DNA of 64,000 nt, from the NCBI GenBank assembly GCA_047967505.1, contig CM106539.1. The stretch is one strand, 5' to 3'. The notes below the pieces were generated by a model. It saw only the letters and a list, made by a program, of their open reading frames with translations, was not told the DNA's origin and searched no databases. Source of the DNA: Dipteris shenzhenensis (taxonomy: Eukaryota > Polypodiophyta > Polypodiopsida > Gleicheniales). The position numbers were made by a program, and so were the translations under genes. Position 1 is the stretch's first letter, and the number at the start of each line of letters is the position of its first letter. Shown here one piece after another: positions 1 through 11,183 of the stretch.

Positions 1-225
1 CCAAATCTATGCTTTTGCAATACAAGAGATAGGCTTCTTATAGAGAGAGCCCTTAGAATAGTCAACACTTGTGTGATCCTCTCATCCACATCTCTCCTTG
101 TGGATATCCTTGATCCACATCTCCACATCATGTAGTCCACATCTTAGGGTGGCTACTTTAATACATTCCTTATTACATACCTTTTCCCTTTAATCTATGT
201 GCTCATGGCACCATATCTCTCAACA
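1..225 (-). repeat. 3' LTR (partial)
   Basis: Matches the inner two thirds of the LTR at 2265-2608. It ends on the plus strand with TCTCAACA (TG...CA convention on the minus strand). The first roughly 120 bases of this LTR lie before the window. Confidence 0.85.
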
Positions 226-405
226 CCTCCCCTTGGTGCCATGATCCTTTGGCTACTAAAAGGTGGTCAGATGTGAGTTGTACATTCCATCACCTCCCCT
301 TAGTGCTTGCATTGCTACTTAAGGTGGTAAAGTGTGTTTTACATGTCAATACCTCCCCTGGGTGCTTTCATAGCTACTCTCAGGTGGTCAGGCTTGATTT
401 TTAAA
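226..405 (-). other. Polypurine tract followed by three short repeat units
   Basis: The plus strand reads CCTCCCCTT directly after the LTR, which is a purine tract on the coding (minus) strand. The same CACCTCCCC block recurs near 290 and 349, each time followed by a GGTGCT-, GCTACT- and AGGTGGT-like stretch. The 3' end of the interior is thus a tandem of about 62-bp units, each bringing its own purine tract. Confidence 0.65.
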
Positions 406-2250
406 CATGTGGGCTAAAGGTGGTAAGGATTTTGCTTTTCAATGCTTCATGTCGATGGCGTTCACTTCTTCGCTTGACATAGCTTGATGCATGATGCTTT
501 GTTCTTCCATGTGCCTTAATGCTTTCTGTGTGGATGCCATGCTTTTTGCTATGGTCATCTCATGCACTTGAGCTTTTGGCATCTCTTTTTTTTTTTTTTG
601 GGCATTCATGCGTTGCTTTTCCATTTGTTGCAAAGGTCTTACCATGAGCTTTATTTTGCTTCAATGGCACTGTCTAATTGCTAACAATGATTTTAACTTC
701 ATAGACGTGTAGAGCTCAAAAAGATGATGACTTTTCCTTTTTGGAGCATATTCGAATTCTTTCTGGATTGAAAGTTACGGCTTGTCGAAGCCTTTGTGAA
801 GAAGGGAGGGAATTGATTATGTGGTAGAGGGATTCACATGCTGCACTCACACTACTATGCTTAGCAAGAGGTTACTATGCCTTGGTGGCACTGCTGAATG
901 TGCATGCTGATGTGGCATAACTAACCCTAACTCTAACCATGGTGGGTTAAGTTAACCAGACTCTGATTTAGCCATGTGGCATACTCTTAACTAAATGAGT
1001 TAACCCAAAGTTTAAACAAACGTAACCATAAACTTCACTTAACTACACCTATTTGCCATGTGGCATTTCCACTTGGCCAATTACTGACCAAGCCTATCCT
1101 TATCTCCACGTCTGGTTGTGGGCATTCCATTTCTCTCCCTCTGCTGCGTCTTTTCTCACTCGATGCGATGCTTAGCAAGGTGCTGTGAGGAGTGAGTGCG
1201 ACTGTGAAGGGGTGTGTTGACAATCATGCAGCATGGGTTGTCGAGTAGCATTGAAGGTAGGGAGTCGTCTTGCTGTGAGCAAGGATCGTTGGAGCTTGGA
1301 GGTTGGCAGTCCGTTGAGAGGCTATGTTGGAGATGTAGAGGGCGCAACTATAGATCCACAATCCTTGGAGCTTGGCTTGGGAGGCAAATTACTGTCGTTG
1401 GAGAGTTTGTTTGATGATGGCAAGGCTTGGAGCTTGCTGGCGATGGTGCTGTGGGCTAAGTCGTGTAGGTGCCTTCCTTGCTCTTGCTTTGGCTTGCATC
1501 TACAAGTAGTAATCATTGAGGTTGTTTGCAGCAACTGTGGGCAGTAGGTAGGCGGTTTGGCGGACACCAACACACAACACAGATCCAGCTATTTTTTGCT
1601 AAACGGTCGTGGAGGCAGAGTATGAAGGCTTTGGAGGAGGTTGGTAGTTGTCCATGATGGCGAAGTCTGTTGCCAGCTGGTTGTAGAAGTGTTGTCAGCG
1701 TTGAGCCACGATGCTTGCTGGCCAGTGTAGTTGCTAGGCCCTTAGCTTGTTGCAGTCGACTGCATTGAAGTTGATGCTTGTGCTGGCTGCTGGTGAATTT
1801 GCTTGCTGCATTGGAGACATTACAGGTTGGTGTTGGAGTACATGGTTTTTCAATGGAGAAGCCCTAGAGCCACTACTAGTTGGTACTCATTGGAGCTCTT
1901 TGAAGTGGCTGCTGTTGAGAAGTAGATGGAGCACTACTGTGGCAGTTATGGGCTATGGAGCTGCAAGAGATCAAGCTATGGGAAGTCCATCGTGGATGAA
2001 GCTTGTTGATGGAGAACCTTTCTTCCAACTGCCTCACAGATTAGAGTCTTCTCCTTAAGACAAACACACTCTCTTGAATGAGATTTCTCAAAGGATGAAA
2101 TGGAATCCTAACAATGAAATCTCAATGCTAATCAAAGAATTTTCTAACTAAGAAAAACATCTCTCTCTCAAAGAACGGAAATCTCTATCTACCTAAGGAT
2201 TCTTAGATCTATCTCTCAATGACCTTAATCTAATCTAGGCTTAGCTAAAC

Positions 2251-2264
2251 CTGCTCTGATACCA
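2251..2264 (-). other. Primer-binding site (initiator-Met tRNA)
   Basis: Minus strand TGGTATCAGAGCAG abuts the LTR with no spacer. The first 12 bases match the complement of the plant initiator-Met tRNA 3' end. Confidence 0.85.
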
Positions 2265-2608
2265 TGTGAAAGAATGTAAGATCATGCTAAACCTAGTGCA
2301 TCTTATTGAGCAGAAGACTATGGAGGCTCAAAGCATAGAAGAAACTCCATGAAAGAGATGATGAGCAACTATGAATCAATCGATTCCAAATCTATGCTTT
2401 TGCAATACAAGAGATAGGCTTCTTATAGAGAGAGCCCTTAGAATAGTCAACACGTGTGATCCTCTCATCCACATCTCTCCTTGTGGATATCTTTAATCCA
2501 CATCTCCACATCATGTAGTCCACATCTTAGGGTGGCTACTTTAATACATTCCTTATCACATACCTTTGCCCTTTAATCTATGTGCTCATGGCCCCATATC
2601 TCTCAACA
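2265..2608 (-). repeat. 5' LTR (344 bp)
   Basis: Complete LTR: on the minus strand it starts TGTTGAGAGATATGG and ends CTTTCACA. It is about 97-98% identical to the partial copy at 1-225, so the insertion is fairly recent but not fresh. Confidence 0.85.
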
Positions 2609-4061
2609 GTGTGTGTCTTGTCCTCTCTTGCTCTCTGCTGCAGGGTTGCTATGGATGGACCATGTCCTATGTGTCTTCCCTCATCATATGCATTTTGCTT
2701 TGTACTTTGGATTATTGTGTTGCATAGATCACTAACTGCAGCATCATATAGACATATCTTTGTTTTGAACCCTTCTCCTACTAGCCAGCTGTGGTGTTTT
2801 GCTTCTGAGAGATTCATAGTCAGTATTGGGGTTGCTCCAGGGCTTTGGATTGACTACAAAGGATGTCAATACACAATTATATCTCAAGTGCCACTTTTAT
2901 TACAAAAATTAAACAACATCCTATTCTACTAACGTCCCTTACCGCTGTGACGCCAAAAATTGATATTTTTAATTTGGCAATGGTATTGTTTTTCTCTATG
3001 TTTGATAAGAGTTTGAGTATCAAGTGATAGCCTAGCAGCTCTCACGTATTTCTATTTTCTATGATATTGTATAGGATTGAGAGGATGAGTGGAATGGCTC
3101 ATTGTAAATACCATAGGTATGAATTATAAATACCTTGCTATGGGGTGAGAGTTATTTGTGTATGGGATATTATGGAGTTTTTTAGAAAATAGGAAGAGTG
3201 AGTCATAAAAAGGTGGGCTCATGTCCATGTGTTTCAATAATATAAGAGCAATCACATGCCAAGCGTGTGGAAGGCATGTGGAGGAGTGTGAAGTTAAGAG
3301 GAATCCTTCTAGTCTAATTCCTATGTGGAATAAGGAGGATGTGGACATGTGGAAAAGAGAGGGTCCCTATGGGCTCCATGTGGGGAGACTCTTGACTTTC
3401 TCAATATTTTAAGAGTCTTGAGCATCTTGTGATGGGACACATTGCAAGAGTAGCCAAAAAGGACCTGGATGGTGACATATGGGCTTATATGATTGATGGG
3501 GAAAAGAATCTACAAGCAACAATTATAAATGGGTGAAGGAGGGTGACAAAATCTCTATAAAAGGAGCCCTCCTCTCCCTTGTTCATCAATCTCTTCCACC
3601 ATTAGGCCTCATGTTTCTATAGCTCTAGTCTCCTCAAGCCTCTTCCATGAGCCTTCTCTCCCTCTTGTAGATGTAGACTCTTGAGTCCATCTCTCTCTAG
3701 TCCATTTTCTCTCTATGAGTAGTCTTGGAGCTTCCGCTCCCTCTTGTATGTATGAAAACTCTTCTTCTCCCTTGTGTTTGTAGTGTTTTGAGTTGCATTG
3801 GAGTGGATTCTCACTCTATTGGTAATGAGGGTCACTTCAGGTTCTCTCTCTTGAGTGTCTCTTCCCTTTTCTTTCTTTCAAAGCCTTAAAAGTTCTTTCT
3901 ATTTGGCCGCTCACTGTGCACACATGGTCCATCTATTTCCTGAGCCACTATGAAACTTCTTTCCCTCTTCTAGGCAAAATCTATGAGGGGTGGATTGTTG
4001 ATGAAGGTGGAGTCTTGAGGGAGCATCCTGCTCAGGCGAAATTAGCATGGGTGGAGGGCAG
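2609..4061. other. Non-coding stretch, possibly an old LTR
   Basis: No convincing coding sequence. A TATA box (TATAAAAG, 3556-3563) is followed by a CT-rich leader-like stretch rich in CTCTTCC and TCTCTC, as in the transcribed part of a plant LTR. No second copy of this stretch was found, so a solo or orphan LTR is only a suggestion. Confidence 0.35.
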
Positions 4062-4600
4062 TTTTCATGACAGTTTGACCCCCTGTTAGTGTCTTGCTCA
4101 TAACTTTCTACTCGGTACTCCAATTTTAATAAAATTTATATAAGCACGAAGCTCTCTTTAAGGCGCATGTTCGTATGTGATCAGATCTCAAATCAAATAC
4201 TCTTGCAAAAATTTAGGAGTCTCTGTGTCTGACAGTCTGTTTTCATGATAGTTTTTACCCCCATCTAGTAAACTGTCCATAACTTTTTGGCAGCTTCTCT
4301 CTTTCTTACGAAACATATATCAGCGTGAAGCTCTCTTTAAAGTGCATGTCTCTATATGCTTAGATCTTGAATCAAATATTGCTACAAAATGTTATGAGTC
4401 TCTGTGTCTGATAGTCTATTTTCATGACAGTTTTTACTCCCTTCCAGTAAACTGTCCATATCTCTTCAACTGTGTATCTGTTTTCAACGAAATTATATCA
4501 GCGTGAAGGCCATCTCAAGGCGCATCTCTTCATGTGTTTGAATCTCTGATATCATGCCTCTATTGAAAGTTATAGGCCTCTGTGTTTAATGACAGTTTGT
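4062..4600. repeat. Tandem repeat, three units of about 179 bp
   Basis: Landmark TTTTCATGACAG recurs at 4062, 4240 and 4419. Each is followed by a CTGTCCATAACTTT-like block, an AGCGTGAAGCTCTC-like block and a GAGTCTCTGTGTCTGA-like block. A shortened fourth start is near 4590. Units are diverged but clearly colinear. No function is visible. Confidence 0.8.
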
Positions 4601-4756
4601 AGAGTGTTTTGAGCTAAGTGTAAAGGTGTCTATGAAGGAGGTGCAATGTTTCCTCGGAATCTACCCGTCCAACCCAATCAACCCCTTCAAACTCCTCGAT
4701 ATATATTAATTCATGTCATGTTGAGCTGCAAGATCTTCTTTCAACAACGTATCGCT

Positions 4757-5054
4757 TGTTGGGATATCTCAAGGTGTATGCCTCAGGCACACCTTATGTT
4801 TCTATGTGTGAGTGCTAGAGGCACAGTTAGGTGCCCACAAGCACAGTTAGGTGGTGGAAGAGCCACATAGGATGATTGAGAGAATCTAGGAGCAGATTGA
4901 GGAGATGATTGTGGAGCTCTGAAGTCATCAGTGATGTCAGTGAGCATGTATGAGGTGCCTACTTAAGGACCTCACTCTTCTTCATTCTACAAGCAAGTAA
5001 TGCAAGTATTCTGAGTTTGTGTCCACTCTTTGCTTTCCTTTCAGTTTACCAACA
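4757..5054 (+). repeat. 5' LTR of gag-only element
   Basis: 298 bp, TG...CA ends. It contains an internal short repeat (GCACAGTTAGGTG twice). No difference from the 3' LTR was seen on direct comparison. Confidence 0.92.
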
Positions 5055-5068
5055 TGGTATCAGAGCCC
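5055..5068 (+). other. Primer-binding site
   Basis: TGGTATCAGAGCCC follows the LTR directly and matches the initiator-Met tRNA 3' end over its first 12 bases. Confidence 0.9.
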
Positions 5069-5911
5069 TTTGATCCCCCTTGAGCCCATTTCTGCCACAT
5101 CATCATCTTCTTCTTCATCTTCTTCTTCCCCATCTTCCTCCTTCTTCCCAAAATCTTAGAGAGCTTGATTCTCCACCTACAAACGACCATTGCCCAAACC
5201 CTCTGAGCTGGAAACTCCTCTAGTATGGGCAAACTTCCACCTGCAAGCAATTGAAGAAAAAACGTCTGTGGTGGCTGCCATTCTCCAAACAGCGAATTTT
5301 TTCTGTTACTCAATACTCCCTGCCTGCTCCGCCATTGCTTGAGCCCTCTTAGGAGTAGATGGGCGACCTCAAGACGAAGATTTTGAGCCATTTTTCAGGT
5401 CATTTGGTTCAGTAACGAGGGGGAAATTGTCAAAACTCAGTTTCAGCCTCTAGCAACTCTCACGGGCAAAAGTGCACACTATTTCGTCCAACCTCTGTGC
5501 TGGACCCTCTCTGGTATATGAGCTTTCTTTTGCTTTAGAAAGCCCTCTTTTCTTTGCTTTGAAGAGTGAGCTACAAGCCCTCCAAGTTCAGCTTTTCAGT
5601 TTTGACAGTTTTGGACAAGTTTTTGAAGATGATGCTGCATAAAATGCTACTCTAGCATTTCTGGTTTTTTGAAGCTTTCAATAACTTCAGTACAAGTGTG
5701 GCTTCAGTTTTGTTTTGAATTACTAGACCTGGTTTTGATTGGAAAGTATTTATTTCACCCACTTCTATGAAGCATGTAAGAAGAAGCATCATTGTTTGAA
5801 TATTGGTCACTAGTCTTTGCTACATCAAGTGCTCATATTTTGGAAGTCTTTCAGTTATTTTTTCCTTGTAAGAGAGATAGACACTGCCCAATATCTGGGT
5901 TAGACCCTCTC

Positions 5912-6739
5912 ATGGCTACCCTATTCAATCTCGAGAAGTTCAATGGAAAGGGCTTCCACACATGGCAGATGAAGGTGAAATTTGCATTGATGAGGGAGAA
6001 CTTATGGGGACTTATCAAACCTACTCCTACCACTTCTTCTACGGCCTCCAATGCTGGAGAATCCTCAACTCCGACACGACCGGCAAGGGATCCAGCTAGA
6101 GAAGAAAAAGCATATGGTATCATTGCTCTTGCTTTAGGAGATGATTATATACACCATATCTCTGACTTGGAGTCTCCTTCGGAAGCTTAGCAGAAGCTTG
6201 ACATGATTTTTGGTGCTAGCTCTCACATCTCTAAACTATCACTTAAAATCTCTTTCTTTGAATTGAAGATGACTAGTGGTACTACTTTAGCAGCTCATGT
6301 CAACTATATGTGGAGTCTTATGACTCAATTAGCTTCTATCAACTCTCCTATTTCTCCAGATGATGCTATGGCAGTGTTACTTAAGAGCATGCCTGAAGAT
6401 TATGATCACATAGTTACCACTTTGAAAAATCTTCCTAATCCTAATCTTGAAGGTATTATCTCTGCTCTCCAAGAAGAAGAAAGGCATATGGAGCTCAGGA
6501 AAGGCAATGACACTGCTTATGCTGTAAAAGTCCAGAAGGGCAAGTATACTCCTTGCAATCACTGTGGAAAGACAAATCACCTTTCAAAGGACTGCTTCAA
6601 AATTAATCCATGCAAGCACTGTGGCAAGAACAACCATAATGAGAAGTTTTGCAGAGCCAAAGCAAAGACAGAAAATGCAAATCTACTTCCAGTTGAGCCT
6701 CCACAAGATGAGGCATCCCATGAAGATTATGCATTTTAA
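5912..6739 (+). pseudogene. Copia-type Gag with one in-frame stop
   Basis: Capsid/nucleocapsid precursor of the gag-only element. The ATG at 5912 opens with MATLFNLEKFNGKGFHTWQM, the N-terminal pattern of Copia Gag (UBN2 family). The frame runs to a TAG at 6188-6190 and continues in the same frame to 6739. The stop sits where the family normally has a conserved Trp (EA-W-QKLD), so a single G-to-A change explains it. Near the C-terminus are two zinc knuckles, CNHCGKTNHLSKDC and CKHCGKNNHNEKFC; tandem knuckles are uncommon, since most Copia Gags have one. Because the LTRs look identical, this copy either moved with the stop already present, helped in trans, or gained it just after insertion. 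Confidence 0.85.
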
Positions 6740-7100
6740 TCATCTCTATGTATGCTCCAGATCTCTCTTTTTATGTCAAGGTACTCAGCCTGGATAGTCC
6801 TCCAAAATGAATGAAATAAACTATTGTGCTTTGTGTGTTTTGTAAACACCTCTGGTCACCTTATGATGTAGGCCATGTGTATGTTTTGCTCCATGGTACC
6901 TCCTGCAGACATTGTGTGCATGTACATGCAGGGGAGATAACCATTGGAAGGTCTTTTTTGTATCCCTTTTTGTTTACCTTACACCCAAGGGAACCCTTGC
7001 TAGCATGAGAACCTAGCCATAGATTAATCCTTGACCACCATGAGATGGCATGAGAAACTATGAGACTAGATGTATCCTTGACATAGCCTGAGGCATTCCC

Positions 7101-7113
7101 TTGAGGGGGGGTT
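7101..7113 (+). other. Polypurine tract
   Basis: TTGAGGGGGGGTT lies immediately before the 3' LTR and is the expected plus-strand primer. Confidence 0.85.
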
Positions 7114-7411
7114 TGTTGGGATATCTCAAGGTGTATGCCTCAGGCACACCTTATGTTTCTATGTGTGAGTGCTAGAGGCACAGTTAGGTGCCCACAAGCA
7201 CAGTTAGGTGGTGGAAGAGCCACATAGGATGATTGAGAGAATCTAGGAGCAGATTGAGGAGATGATTGTGGAGCTCTGAAGTCATCAGTGATGTCAGTGA
7301 GCATGTATGAGGTGCCTACTTAAGGACCTCACTCTTCTTCATTCTACAAGCAAGTAATGCAAGTATTCTGAGTTTGTGTCCACTCTTTGCTTTCCTTTCA
7401 GTTTACCAACA
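7114..7411 (+). repeat. 3' LTR of gag-only element
   Basis: 298 bp, same sequence as the 5' LTR. It is followed by target duplication TCGCT. Confidence 0.92.
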
Positions 7412-8290
7412 TCGCTCCTCTTTGGCACAGCAAACCACGGCTCGCTGAGATTATGGCCTCTACTGATCCTTTCCTTCTCCCGATGCTTGATTACAACATC
7501 ACTTGGGATGTTACCATCTTCATTCTCATATGAGGGAGGAAAGTAAATATATTTGTTAGTCGGTTCGAAAGCAGCAAGAAGTGAAGAGGTGCGTGAAGTT
7601 TATTACCCCCAACTTCTTGTCACATCTTTTGGTGGAGACGTCGGGTACGTTTGGTATTGGATTCATCCCACCTTACTAAACGGTCTCGGGTGTACTTGAT
7701 TGCATGTTATGCCTAGTATAGGCATGTGTTTCTGATGAGATAAAGAAGATGCCTGGAAGAACTTCGTTAGAAGAGATTGCAGCCTGTTTAAGAGAACTTG
7801 AAGATTGTGAAGGTGATGCTCAAGCTATTTGCAGAGTCACCATGATCATATCCTTTATGTTTGCACTATTGAATATGTTGGTGAATCGACAATGCCGGCA
7901 ACAGGCACAATGATAGATTGGGGATTGTTCCATGCACTGGCAAAGTTGGTGTGAAGAAGAGTTGAGTCTGTGGGTAGTTTTGACTATAATAGTGGTGATT
8001 CTCAATGCTTTCAACTTCTTTTTCTATGCAAATGATGAAGAGTACAATATCTTGAAGCTTTTATGTGCACTTCCTATTGTGAGAAGGGTGATTCTGGAAT
8101 GCATGTATACACAATGTTTTCGTGGTGCTAGTTGGTCACTTATTTTTGAAGATTTTGTTGAGGATCACATTGTGGAGGGCTTTCAACAAGTGGTTATGCA
8201 TAATAAGTTGGTCTTGGTATACTAAGGCTCTGTGGGATCTTGTTTGGATCTTGTTATTTGGATCTTGGTGTTTCCTTTTTGTGTTTCATC
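7412..8290 (+). other. Leader-like DNA upstream of a Gypsy gag
   Basis: No coding sequence recognised. By position this is the other half of the DNA interrupted by the gag-only element. It probably belongs to the untranslated leader of the Gypsy relic that starts at 8291, but no primer site was located. Confidence 0.4.
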
Positions 8291-9813
8291 ATGGTGAAGA
8301 TTCCAGTGTTTCGAGGGACCCAAGGGGAAGACCTAGAGTCTTATCTTTGGGATTTTGTTCGAGGATGCCGGCTTTCTGAATGGTCAATGAATGATCGGGC
8401 GGAGATTTTGCCTGATTTTCTTGAAGGTGTAGCCTTGAGTTGGCATGAGGCCTTGCCAGACTCTACCAAGGAGGACTGGGACTAAGTGGTGGCAGCAATG
8501 AAGCAGAGATTTGGGGCAGTGGAGTCACCAAATGCTTTGATGTTGCAGTTGGACCGGTTCTATCAAGGAGAGGGTGAGATGGTCTCTGCGTTGGCAATCC
8601 GATATGAAACTTTATGGACAAAGTATGAATGGGTAGCTTTGCAAGCTATGGCATCTGCATCATCGGCCCCTCAAAGTCTCTCAGGGATGGAGCACTTAAA
8701 GATGAGAAAATTTGTTATGGCTTCGGAGCCTCGTCTTTGTTCAAAAGTAATGAGTAAAGATCCAACAACATACATGGAGGCGCTTTGCATATTGCGACCA
8801 AGAAAGAAGCTTCTCTAAAGATTGAATCCTCTTTTGTGTCTTCAACAGCTTCAACTTCTAAGGTGGAGGTAATGGGCACTCCTCAGGTACCAAAGTCCTT
8901 TGAGTTAGATCATAATATCTCCCAATTGATGGCAGAGTTTGCTTATTTGAAATTGCATTTGGTTAATGCATGACAACCTAGAGCACCAAAGAGTGAAGAT
9001 AGGCCTCGAGATAAGAGTGGGGTCACTTGCTATGAATGTAATGAAAAAGGTCACTATCACCCCGAGTGTCCTAGATTGAGAAAGAAAGAAGAAAAACAAG
9101 TATCCTTGTTAGAAGCTTCTTCAAGGGATGAGGAAAGAGAGGTAATGATGGCTAAACGGGGGCGTGGTAAAGCAAAAGAAGAAGAAGAAAGCAAGGAAGA
9201 AGTAAATGAGGAACATCAGGAAGAGGAACACCGTACTAAGAAAAAGAAGGCATCTAGAAGGAGAATTAGCTAGTCAGACTTTCCTTTAGGACAAGGAATT
9301 GGAAGTTGTGAGTTGTTGTCCGACCTTAAAGAAACCTTTGGTCAATTACTTGCTTTGTCTCCAAAACTACGGAAGGAATGGGGAAAGCTAGCAAGCACAA
9401 GAGTGTCAAAGAAGAAAAAGAAGAAAAGTGCCATTCCTATTGTTCAAAAGGTAGATATAGATGTTGGTGATGATGTACCTATGGTTGATGTGATCATTGA
9501 TGGTCAAGTGATTTCTAATGTGTACATTGATGGAGGTGCATTGATTAATGTCATGAGTGAGAAGCCCATGATAGATGCTGATTTAAAATACTCTAGTACT
9601 ACCTCTCCTTATCGCATCAAATTGGCTGACAACACTAGGGTTAAGACCTTGGGAGTTGTGAAGAATCTAGAAGTGGATGTATGTGGAATTTATGTGCCAA
9701 CTACTTTCTAGGTGATCCCTACCAAGCCAGATGCACGTTCCTATCCATTGATTTTGGGAAGGCCTTGGCTACGCAAGGTGAAGGCTATTCAAAAGTGGGA
9801 TACTAGACACCAA
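8291..9813 (+). pseudogene. Ty3/Gypsy gag-protease relic
   Basis: Starts MVKIPVFRGTQGEDLESYLW, a Gypsy gag capsid opening, and includes a FLEGVALSWHEALP stretch typical of the retrotransposon gag domain. There is one frameshift near 8800. It then shows a zinc knuckle CYECNEKGHYHPEC (about 9030-9072), a charged Lys/Glu linker, and a retropepsin-like domain. In that domain IDGGALINVM (about 9520-9550) occupies the D-S/T-G-A site and LILGRPWL (about 9749-9772) the C-terminal motif. Stops at 8483-8485 (TAA), 8971-8973 (TGA), 9271-9273 (TAG) and 9709-9711 (TAG) all fall where one C-to-T change restores Gln or Arg. No reverse transcriptase follows; the sequence passes into minisatellite. Confidence 0.82.
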
Positions 9814-9829
9814 TATGGCATTGCACAAT

Positions 9830-10450
9830 ATGGATTTGGTGCACAATATGGCATTGGTGCCACCCTCCAGATGTCAAGGTTGTTACAGATCATGGTTGGA
9901 GAAAGGAATTGGTACCATTGTCCACAATATCATATGATTATGTGGATCATGAAACCAGTGCCAATGATCTTGTGATTTGTGATTTGCAAATAGTCATATG
10001 TTGCCAATGATCTCAAAGGTCTAAAAAGGTCTAAAAATCAAGCTAGATGGTCAAAACTTTAGCCATATAGTGATTAATCTTGTGGATTGCACACGATGGT
10101 TTTGGTCCCATTCCCTAGATGTCAATGTTTTCATAGATGATGATTGGAGAATGGCACTGGTGACATTTTCCACCACACCATATGATTATAATATTAAGAC
10201 TGGCACTTGTGCCCTTAATCACAAGGATTGAGGAGAATGGCACTAGTGCCATTCTCCATTCTCCATGTATGAATGACATCGGTGCCATTCTTCAAATATT
10301 CACATGAGTTTGTGGATAATGGCACCAGTGCCACTCTCCAAACTTCAACTCATATAGAATTCAAATGATTCCATGTATGTCAAATTGTCACAGATGATGG
10401 TTAGAGAATGGCACTGGTGCCATTGTCCACAACACCATATGATTATATTG
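9830..10450. repeat. Degenerate minisatellite built on GGCACTGGTGCC
   Basis: The near-palindromic core GGCACTGGTGCC and variants (GGCACTAGTGCC, GGCACCAGTGCC, GGCATTGGTGCC) recur at least six times. Each is usually inside GAGAATGGCACTGGTGCCAT and followed by TCCAC...CCATATGATTAT. Spacing is irregular, about 60-100 bp. Confidence 0.7.
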
Positions 10451-10966
10451 AGATTGGCACTATTAACTAGAAAAGAAATCAAGGCATGAGGCTAGGTGCT
10501 AGGCATGGTGATGCTATGGGGCCCTTTTTAAGTCCAAACTTCCCCTAATGGGGTAGAGAACTACTTGATAATCTCCTAGTAGATACCCAACGTGGGATGT
10601 TAGGGAAGGTTTCCAAGAGGAAGGCCATTTTAGATATCTATTTAGTAAAGAAATTTTCATAATAATGTATAATGTAGTTGCAGTATTTGTTACATGAGAT
10701 ATGATTATATATATTGGAAGAATAATCATGGCACATGGATACCTATGAATTGTGACATTGTAGACACTACAGAGGTAGAGATACAATAAAGCCTTAGCAG
10801 AGAAGAGCCTTGGCAATGAAATATGTGTTAGCCAATCAAACTAGATAAGGGAGAAAAAAATACACACCTTCAAAGGCACACAAGAGGGACGCAAGTTCAT
10901 GCGAGGTGGTGTAGAGAGACAACTTGGATTGAGCAGGTGATTTTAATTTGTAGGTGCTTTTTTCAG
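10451..10966. other. No recognisable gene
   Basis: AT-rich unique-looking sequence. Two possible splice acceptors (TTTGTAG at 10951-10953 and TGCTTTTTTCAG at 10964-10966) precede the methyltransferase-like block. Confidence 0.4.
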
Positions 10967-11183
10967 TCTTTGTGTATGGTTGGTTTGTTAACAATTGAGG
11001 ATCTTGTTTCTTGGTTTCTCTTGCACACATTCACCCAGGAGGGGGATGTGGTTCTAGATGCATTTGCAGGCACGGGCAACATGGCACGTGCATGTGTGTC
11101 TCTCTTGAGAAAGATGATGACATGGTGACTGTTTACTTGAGGCCCTTAGAGTGCAGCATCTAGATGCCAAGAAAGGGGAATGA
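10967..11183 (+). pseudogene. Fragment resembling an N4/N6 amino-DNA-methyltransferase
   Basis: The frame from 10967 reads through IEDLVSWFLLHTFTQEGD and then VVLDAFAGTGNMARACVSL. The block VLDxFAGTG preceded by a T-x-x-GD turn is the S-adenosylmethionine-binding motif I of amino-type DNA methyltransferases. After a likely frameshift near 11115 a second frame gives DCLLEALRVQHLDAKKGE and stops at 11181, which fits the helix normally following motif I. A pyrimidine tract and CAG just upstream look like a splice acceptor, so this may be a terminal exon. The catalytic DPPY-type motif is not seen. It is a remnant, or the last exon of a gene whose other exons I cannot find. Family assignment rests on one motif. 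Confidence 0.45.

Larger units (their letters stand above)
1..2608 (-). mobile_element. Non-autonomous LTR retrotransposon, left end cut by window
   Basis: Positions 1-225 and 2387-2608 are the same sequence apart from about five substitutions and a 2-base indel. Next to the right copy, on the minus strand, is TGGTATCAGAGCAG, the usual Copia-type primer site for initiator-Met tRNA. Next to the left copy is a purine tract (AAGGGGAGG). The element therefore reads right to left. The roughly 2-kb interior has only short open frames without recognisable gag, protease, integrase or reverse transcriptase, so it must move with borrowed enzymes (LARD-like). The outer end and its target duplication lie outside the window. 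Confidence 0.85.
4757..7411 (+). mobile_element. Complete gag-only LTR retrotransposon (TR-GAG type)
   Basis: Two 298-bp LTRs (4757-5054 and 7114-7411) appear identical by eye and start TGTTGGG and end CCAACA. The element is flanked by a 5-bp duplication TCGCT (4752-4756 and 7412-7416). A primer site follows the 5' LTR and a purine tract precedes the 3' LTR. The interior is only about 2.06 kb and encodes a Copia-type Gag and nothing else, so protease, integrase and reverse transcriptase must come from another element. This matches the published class of terminal-repeat elements carrying only gag. Identical LTRs and an intact target duplication mean a very recent insertion. Confidence 0.92.

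Noticed and set aside
900-1010. CCTAACTCTAACC strings resembling telomere repeat
   Set aside because: Too short and irregular, and lying inside an LTR element.
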